DNA of 64,000 bases, taken from Takakia lepidozioides (Eukaryota; Streptophyta; Takakiopsida; Takakiales; Takakiaceae). Below are positions 58,357-64,000 of this stretch, in pieces (position 1 is the stretch's first letter; every line of letters begins with the position of its first letter). The position numbers were made by a program, and so were the translations under genes. The DNA is taken from positions 20,524,001 to 20,588,000 of the forward strand of contig CM060731.1 of the NCBI GenBank assembly GCA_030704615.1. The letters run 5' to 3'. Under the pieces are notes generated by a model that saw nothing but the letters and a program-made list of their open reading frames with translations, ran no database searches and had not been told where the DNA came from.

Positions 58357-60011
58357 ATGGCCGGCATAAACAGGTACAACATTAAAAACTCCATCTTTTC
58401 GTCTTATGTTTCACGTTTTGTGTTGGCCTATTCTCAGTTTTGTGTTGGCCCCCTCTCGATTCATGTGGCCTGTTCAAGATTCAATTCGTTTGGATCCTGC
58501 TTCATTCTCTGCTGCACTGCACTGTCTTCAGTGCTTCAGTCCGTGCTTTAGTGCACATTAGGATTCTGTTTCATTGTTTGCTTCAATGTTTGTTTCAATG
58601 CTGTTTCATTCTCTGTCAATTCATTTCACTCCTGCTCCATTTTGTGCTTCAGTGCATTCCTGCGTCATTGTTTTCACTGTTGTTTTTCAATTCACCGATG
58701 GTTTGTGTGGTGGTTTTGTGTGCAATTGGGTTTGTGTGTGCTTGTCTGGTCGATTAGGGTAATGGTTTAGGGTTGCGGGAGATTACCGTGCTGGTTGTAT
58801 TGCTTGTTTTGTTCATTGTGGTGATTTATTGAGGACAATGGTTTCGGAAATGCCTGGATGTTTATTTCTCAACCGTTTTCTTGATCCCCAAATCCAGCGT
58901 TAGTTGATGCATTTCTTCCCATTCAAATTCGATTCTGAATGGAAATTTTCATTTCTTATCCAATTATGTCGAATTCGACAATTCTGAAAAACCACGATAG
59001 CCTAGTCTACTTGTATTCTACAGTAGACATATGCTAACAGTAGGCTTCGTGCAGAGTAGAGTATTCGTAGACCCATATCATGCACATGAGCAACCAGAAA
59101 CTGGAACCTCCACTGCCCAGTGGAGGTTCGCGTGAATTCTGTATGCGGAAGCTGAAAGACATTTTTTTAAAGTAAGGACGAATCGGATAATTACGGGAAA
59201 ATTGAAATCAGTTTGAGACGATGTGGGAAAAAGTGATGGAATCATATGTGTTACATTGTAAGTGTGACACATACTTTCCAACGAGACTGGGATACGATAA
59301 TTGGGAACCTCCACTACCCGATATTTCTTTGGGTCAGCCAGTTACACACTCTGATTAGTTTTTATGTCAGAATGAGAAAGAGGAACGAGGGTGGGGAACC
59401 GGTGTCTGACGATGAGTACAAGACAGCCAGATTAAATTGGAACAAGAGACGGTGTTCGGTAGACGTGATGGAAGCGGACCGTCCAGATAAAAAACATGGT
59501 GTTTCGGAACCAGATAAAAAATCCAGTTGGGGGTCTAGACTCTACCGAGCCGAACAAAGTGTCTGTCAATGACAAAAATGTGACTGTAGAATCCCCGCGG
59601 AACGCATCCGAATCTCCGAACAATACACCTGAAGTCATCTGTAAGGATACCCTGGCGGAAATAAGAGAAAGCGTTCATGTAAACAATGATATCAACGGAT
59701 CTCCTGCCTACTCCCAAGATTATCCGACATACACCCCTTCAAACTATTCTCTAGACACATTGGCGGCGATACGAGTGACCGTTTTTGGATATCCAGCATC
59801 TCTGGGTTACTCGCCAGCATCTCCTGAATCCACATCAGGATCTGAAGGATATTATCTTCCAAACTTCTTCCTAGACACTGAAACGAGCGGGGGAGTCCTG
59901 GAACTACTGGACGTCTCCGGATCTCCAGGGTACTCCCCTGCGTCTCCTGATAGTATCACCAGATCCCCAAAATATACCCCTCCAGACTATTCGCCTGATA
60001 CACTCACATAG
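58357..60011 (+). CDS. Protein with RNA polymerase II CTD-like YSPxSP repeats
   Basis: A likely first exon MAGINR (58357-58373, donor GTACAA, after a GA-rich leader) joins in phase to an exon at 59371 reading MRKRNEGGEPVSDDEYKTAR and WNKRRCSVDVMEADRPDKK. The frame then shifts near 59,500-59,560 into an ORF with STEPNKVSVNDKN and a repeat region of period about 45-55 residues: SPAYSQDYPTYTPSNYSLDT, LGYSPASPES, SPGYSPASPDS, YTPPDYSPDTL and stop at 60009-60011. The YSPxSP units resemble the heptad YSPTSPS of the Pol II largest-subunit tail. The frame change is either an indel lesion or an unseen splice. Intron 1 holds palindromes E and F. No known family; a CTD mimic is inference. Confidence 0.55.
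59104..59129. repeat. Island palindrome copy E
   Basis: Perfect arms AACCTCCACTG / CAGTGGAGGTT around CC, extended by G...C to 12-bp arms. In the presumed first intron of the CTD-like gene. Confidence 0.85.
59306..59320. repeat. Island palindrome copy F (half)
   Basis: AACCTCCACTA then CCCGA; only the left half is present, about 50 bp before the presumed acceptor at 59370. Confidence 0.55.
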
Positions 60012-60208
60012 ATAAGAAAGAGCATTATGTAGTTCTTGGGTATATAATCTAGAATCGTCTGAATATAGTGCGAGAAGTTCCTTAGTATATTTTGGACGAA
60101 TTAGGTTCGAAGATTTCTATTGTAGATTAGTCCTGTTTCAGGATGATGTACTCAATGGCTCCTGAGCCTCATTTTCATTAAAGTTTTTTCCTTCAACATC
60201 TGTAAAAT

Positions 60209-60667
60209 ATGGAGGATTTCCCATTTCATCCAGATTGCGTCCCGGGATTGATTGGAGATATTTGTGGCGCATTCGTATGCCGGAAGTCCTCACATTTCAA
60301 AACTGAGCATACCGCTATTTTTGAGCTTAACCCAGAGGTGACAGATTGGGGCATCGTGCCTGTCGGTACACCTCCTGATCACAAACTGTCTTTTCATTAC
60401 AGAAGTCTTGGAGTAATAACAGACTTAAAATACGCAGAAACTCTCGATATAGAGCTTGAATCTGAAGAGGAAAACCCGATGTTGGTTTTGTTCCTGCATG
60501 CGGATGCGAGAACCCCCAGGACGTTTGGTTTCAAAGTGGAGGTGGGTCGTCTGAACAAGTCGTTGATGAGTGAATGCGTTGCACTGGGTTTTAGATTTCC
60601 AGACGAGGGCTCAGTATTTACAGACGTAGGTTTGTCGAGGGCCTTGAGTATTTTTCTGGATCTTTAG
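60209..60667 (+). CDS. Unknown 152-codon ORF
   Basis: Open from ATG 60209 (MEDFPFHPDCVPGLIGDICG) with protein-like composition: two Cys early, acidic ELESEEENPMLVLFLHADAR in the middle, and a mixed alpha/beta pattern. No family recognised. It ends with TAG at 60665-60667, after which the same frame continues open through CACGCA into the ATG of the ParB-like ORF at 60674. The TTTAG there could instead be a splice acceptor, in which case the end of this ORF is intronic. Confidence 0.45.
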   Translation: MEDFPFHPDCVPGLIGDICGAFVCRKSSHFKTEHTAIFELNPEVTDWGIVPVGTPPDHKLSFHYRSLGVITDLKYAETLDIELESEEENPMLVLFLHADARTPRTFGFKVEVGRLNKSLMSECVALGFRFPDEGSVFTDVGLSRALSIFLDL

Positions 60668-60673
60668 CACGCA

Positions 60674-61545
60674 ATGGGGGACGACATTCGCAAGAAGCGA
60701 GCACTACATGAAGCATCAAAGCCGAAGAAGGGAAAACGCAAGTCGTCGACAGGCGGCAATGATGATAATGAGGCCGGGACTTCCGCAGGAAAGAAGAAAC
60801 AGAAGGAGGATCAGGATCCAGCATTGATGTCAGATAACAAGAGACCTAAAGCTGGGGAGATTTTTGACAATGAAAAATGCGAGAAGATGGAGGAGAGGCT
60901 CACGAAGGAATACAATGATGTATTTCCATTCGGATTCGAGAGTACCTTCCTTGTGAAGGTTTCCATGATGGAACTAGCTCCAAGAAGCATGGTTTATAGG
61001 CCGTTAAATATCAAGCATAAGGACGAAGTGAAAACGCGACTCTTCCAACTTCATTTGTTCGACTCCAAACATCCGGTGTATCTTGCGCCAATCAACCCTT
61101 CCAATCCCGAAAAGATTGCTTCCTCGCGACCGAAGCAATGGAAGGAGATAGACGTATCAAGCTTCTTCGTAATTGATGGACAACACACCATCGTGGCAGC
61201 AAAGTTAATGGACTTCATTTCCTCCCAGACCTCTCTTTTAATGAACCTCCACTGGGCAGTGGAGGTTGGTGTTGAACTACAAAATTGGATATGTCCCCAC
61301 ACTTTCAACTCTCTTACCCATTTTACATTAACTGTAGCAGGAACTTCTCGAGGATCTTGCCGACAGTGAACTGAAGGAGTACTACCGGGAGTGGTCTGCG
61401 AAGATTGTATGGTCTACCGATGAACAAAGGCTCCTGAAGTTGTCAAAGCTCCTCAACGATCCCAATAAGGTGCAAAAGTTTGATACAACAATCCCCTCCC
61501 ACAACCCATCCTTGTGTGTGCGCTGGAAAATTCAAGCTTGCAGTC
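60674..61545 (+). CDS. ParB/Srx-like protein with IDGQH motif
   Basis: Begins MGDDIRKKRALHEASKPKKG, a Lys-rich nuclear-signal-like head with a Gly/Asp linker, then a domain that reads like a ParB N-terminal fold: VSMMELAPRSMVYRPLN, RLFQLHLFDSKHPVYLAPIN and SSFFVIDGQHTIVAAKL. The last matches the ParB-box / DGQHR signature (usually a nucleotide-binding or nuclease-like pocket; here Thr replaces Arg). An intron holding palindrome G separates this from ELLEDLADSELKEYYREWSA, IVWSTDEQRLLKLSKLLND and VQKFDTTIPSH. The exact donor is unclear (GTTGGT after the palindrome keeps phase). Function unknown; the ParB comparison is by motif only. Confidence 0.55.
61244..61267. repeat. Island palindrome copy G
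   Basis: Perfect arms AACCTCCACTG / CAGTGGAGGTT around GG. Interrupts the ParB-like gene between IDGQHTIVAAK and ELLEDLADS, about 80 bp before the acceptor at 61347. Confidence 0.85.
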
Positions 61546-62873
61546 CGAAATGGGTTGGACGACTTCCTGAAATGGGTCCTTAAGCATTTTGAGGTCTACT
61601 TTTGGAACACTGGACCATTAGAAAATGTCCTGGATATAGGGCTGGCTTTGTTTGGAAGAAGGTTTTACAAGGTCAGGGAATTCAGTAATGAGAACTGCGT
61701 GAAGCATAGACAGACGTTCAGTGCCGAATGGCCCAAATATCCGAAAGCGCCAATATATCTTAAACGTCTCTACGACCTTTTCACTGTAAACGACCCTGTA
61801 GCATACAAATCAAACACACTTCTTATCGACACTGTAGAAAATATGTATAAGTCGTACTTGAACCCAAAGTCGTTCGGTATCTTCCTTCCAAAATATAAAA
61901 CACTCGTCGACCCATACAAGGACACGTTTCTTCTCGATGAACTCAAACTGCACCTGGAAGAGTTGCGGTTATCCGGAAAAGACGCTGATATATTCAATGT
62001 GGAAAAACCCATAGGATGTCCACCGTATAATGACCCAAAGGTCAAATGCCTCTTGCTATGGGATTTGCAGTGGCAGGTTTATCTTAGAAAACAAAAATTT
62101 CTTGACGCTTCATTGGAACAGTTTGAAATGTAGATGGCTGCTCTAGATTTTCATGAACCTCGACTGTCCAGTGGACGTTGCTCCCAATGTCAATCCTGTC
62201 CTTGGTTTATCTTGATACCACCTAAGTGGATGTATGAATTTCTCACAGATTGCAGCACCAATTTCTCCAGTTGCGAAAGGATTGCGCTTGATAATTTTTG
62301 ACCTGAATGGAGTTTTGTGCAAAGTCTTGAAGCACCAGAAGAGCTACAGTGTCCCCTGAATGTCCGAGACAGACTACATGATACCAGCTCTTGTTGGATT
62401 TCAACTTGTCTATAGGCGGGAAAAATATCGTGAGATGTGGACAGAGTTGAACAAACATTTCCGTCTAGGTATATGGAGCTGCATGATGTACAAGAACTTG
62501 CCCTATACTGGACTTTATGCTTCGGGGTCTTCCTCAGCCGACATTCGTTATGTCTCAGGAAGATTGTATCTCCTGTCCTACTTCTGTCCACCCTCAATTT
62601 ATATCAGGATACGACCCGTCGAGTCTGTTCTTGAAGCCATTGATGACGGTCTGGCAAAGATTTGGTGGTCAGTACAACCTGAGTAACACTCTATTTATCG
62701 ACGATTCAGCTATTAAGTGTGTGTTGAACCTGCCTGAATCATGCCTGATTCTAAAATCGTTTGAATCCGTTGAGACGGACTCTTGCTATCTCCAGAAGGT
62801 TCTTCAGAAATATTTGCTTGAAATGAAGAAATCTCACACCGTTTCCAGTTATCTCAGGGAAAAGAGGATATGA
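61537..62873 (+). pseudogene. Two tandem FCP1-like HAD phosphatase modules, the second broken
   Basis: FCP1-like (NLI-interacting-factor) HAD phosphatases act on phospho-Ser of RNA polymerase II CTD and related proteins. Module 1 (61537-62076) lacks the N-terminal catalytic DxD motif but has LDDFLKWVLKHFEVYFWNTG, AEWPKYPKAPIYLKRLYD and NTLLIDTVENMYKSY, where the usual second Asp of IDDS is changed. An intron with palindrome H follows. Module 2 (62249-62873) has motif I LIIFDLNGVLC, then an in-frame TGA at 62357, KYREMWTELNKHFRLGIWSC (motif II region), a frameshift near 62,510, and SNTLFIDDSAIKCVLNLPES (motif III) with the normal C-terminal helix LQKYLLEMKKSH. Module 2 is therefore a pseudogene unless the assembly is wrong. 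Module 1 may belong to the ParB-like gene upstream. Confidence 0.7.
62156..62179. repeat. Island palindrome copy H (diverged)
   Basis: AACCTCGACTG, TC, CAGTGGACGTT. In the intron between the two HAD modules, about 70 bp before the acceptor at 62248. Confidence 0.7.
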
Positions 62874-63220
62874 CTTAAGCCTTGTCAGAATGTTTCCACC
62901 GATCCCAAGTTTAAGCCTCTCATGGATTATGTTGATGATTCTAATTACGGGAATCTCCGATATGATGCTTCAAAATAAAGATTTTATTGATCAACCACGT
63001 CTGTGATTCAATGTTTATTTTTGATTGGTTTTTTTTATAGGTTGTATTGTTTTTCTAGAAAAACTGTTGTGTACTGTGATTTCCTTTTCAATTTGAATTG
63101 ACATGGAATTGTTTGCTATTTCCTAGTCTCATCCAAGGATTTCTCCACCCCATACCATCCCAATCCTCTGAGATACAGGCCTTCTCCGAAACTCGTCTCG
63201 GGGGCTTTTTCAAATCCGAC

Positions 63221-63244
63221 AACCTCCACTGTGCAGTGGAGGTT
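63221..63244. repeat. Island palindrome copy I
   Basis: Perfect arms AACCTCCACTG / CAGTGGAGGTT around TG. About 45 bp before the TTTCTGTAG acceptor of the right-edge gene. Confidence 0.85.
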
Positions 63245-63288
63245 GTCCCATGTCTGTATATTGATCTTGTAAGTTCGTTTCTGTAGGT

Positions 63289-64000
63289 TCATGGCGATGC
63301 TGCTGATGCCAACTTCTTGTCGGGACCTCCATTGGAATCCTCCATATCAGAAATTTGTCTACAGAGGGACAACATTCACACTACTGTTGAGATTTCTGTC
63401 ATCGACGGTGAAGCATCATCCAGGCACTTGGCTTCCCTTCAATTGCACGACCCTCTTCTTCAGTCCATTCCTGAAAATGATGTTATGTCGCATGATTGTT
63501 TAGGATTGAATGTCGAAGATGGAAGACAACTTGACAAATGTGCAGGGGATTTCCTGGACCTCACTCTACAATCCTCACCCTCCGTGTTAAGTGTCAATGG
63601 TGTGAAATCTACCTCGAGAATGTCATCCGTTGAGGACGCGGCTAAGGCTGCGGCTCCGCAGCACAATGTTGATTCTCTTCCCTCCTTCTCTCCCCAGTAC
63701 GAAGGTTGGACATCCCAAATCAGAAGGAGTCATGTAAAATTACTTATATCTGAATTCTAACTTGTCCTTTTGTTTTCCTTAGTACTGGGTCTGATGTTCT
63801 TGTTTTACTCCAGGCTAGAAAATCTGCAAATTGTGACCTTCCTGTCAAACGACGTCTTCATTGGAAATCTGTTCCGAGGTAATCCCTTCGTTATGTGGAA
63901 TTCCATTCAAGATATGGAGTGCTCAAGGGACAATTTCCATTCCGTTCCCCTTCTCCGAAACCCTTTCGACGAGGACAAGGACGAAACTTCAATTGCAACT
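63289..64000 (+). CDS. Unknown multi-exon gene, truncated by the window edge
   Basis: After acceptor TTTCTGTAG, an exon opens VHGDAADANFLSGPPLESSI and runs through VEISVIDGEASSRHLASLQL, LTLQSSPSVLSVNG and SSVEDAAKAAAPQHN to a probable donor near 63,735. The next exon after TTTACTCCAG (about 63,814) reads ARKSANCDLPVKRRLHWKSV. Acid/Ser-rich then basic, like a nuclear or regulatory protein, but no family is recognised. Upstream exons and the 3' end are not visible. Confidence 0.45.

Noticed and set aside
49080-64000. Idea that the island is an integrated giant-virus segment with hairpin transcript ends
   Set aside because: The palindromes fall in GT-AG introns and upstream regions rather than after stop codons, the genes are spliced, and no viral core gene is visible.

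Overview
The window looks like nuclear DNA of a non-flowering land plant (bryophyte, lycophyte or fern grade). The evidence is decayed PLS-type pentatricopeptide (PPR) gene fragments, spliceosomal introns, a plant-architecture REV1, interstitial TTTAGGG-type repeats, and plant-style CACTA, Helitron-like, LINE and MITE remnants. I cannot name the species. Splice sites and exon joins were derived by eye and checked for frame.

Layout. 1-2.3 kb: decayed PPR array (minus). 2.4-3.5 kb: small SEC-C zinc-motif gene (minus) whose start abuts a 680-bp inverted-repeat element. 4.2-11.5 kb: mostly non-coding with several unusual repeat structures, a glycolate-oxidase scrap and another PPR scrap. 11.7-13.0 kb: intact intronless L-fucose-permease-type MFS transporter. 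17.7-28.9 kb: complete translesion polymerase REV1 gene, about 25 exons and 1,230 codons, with two or three apparent GC-AG introns. 30.4-35.9 kb: nine-exon gene for an RG-rich protein with two PPR-like motifs. 36.9-37.5 kb: LINE tail. 39.4-41.6 kb: cinnamoyl-CoA-reductase-like gene (minus) with two apparent single-base deletions. 42.5-42.8 kb: MITE with 10-bp target duplication. 44.2-44.8 kb: single-exon BAH-PHD reader. 46.1-47.2 kb: helicase-nuclease tail of a Helentron-like element. 47.6-48.9 kb: 212-bp satellite.

49-64 kb is the most unusual part. A DUF7869-like gene (minus, 49.3-56.7 kb) is split by a 4,186-bp CACTA element with matching terminal repeats and an ACA target duplication; the CACTA element carries PPR and unknown gene pieces that recur elsewhere in the window. 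On the plus strand follow a gene with RNA-polymerase-II-CTD-like repeats, an unknown 152-codon ORF, a ParB-like DGQH-motif gene, two FCP1-like (CTD phosphatase family) HAD modules, and an unknown gene running off the right edge. Through this island, and nowhere I could see in the first 49 kb, runs a short palindrome with 11-bp arms (AACCTCCACTG) and a 2-bp centre, in nine full or half copies. Most of them fall in introns or just outside coding exons. This palindrome-tagged island is my best candidate for something undescribed.
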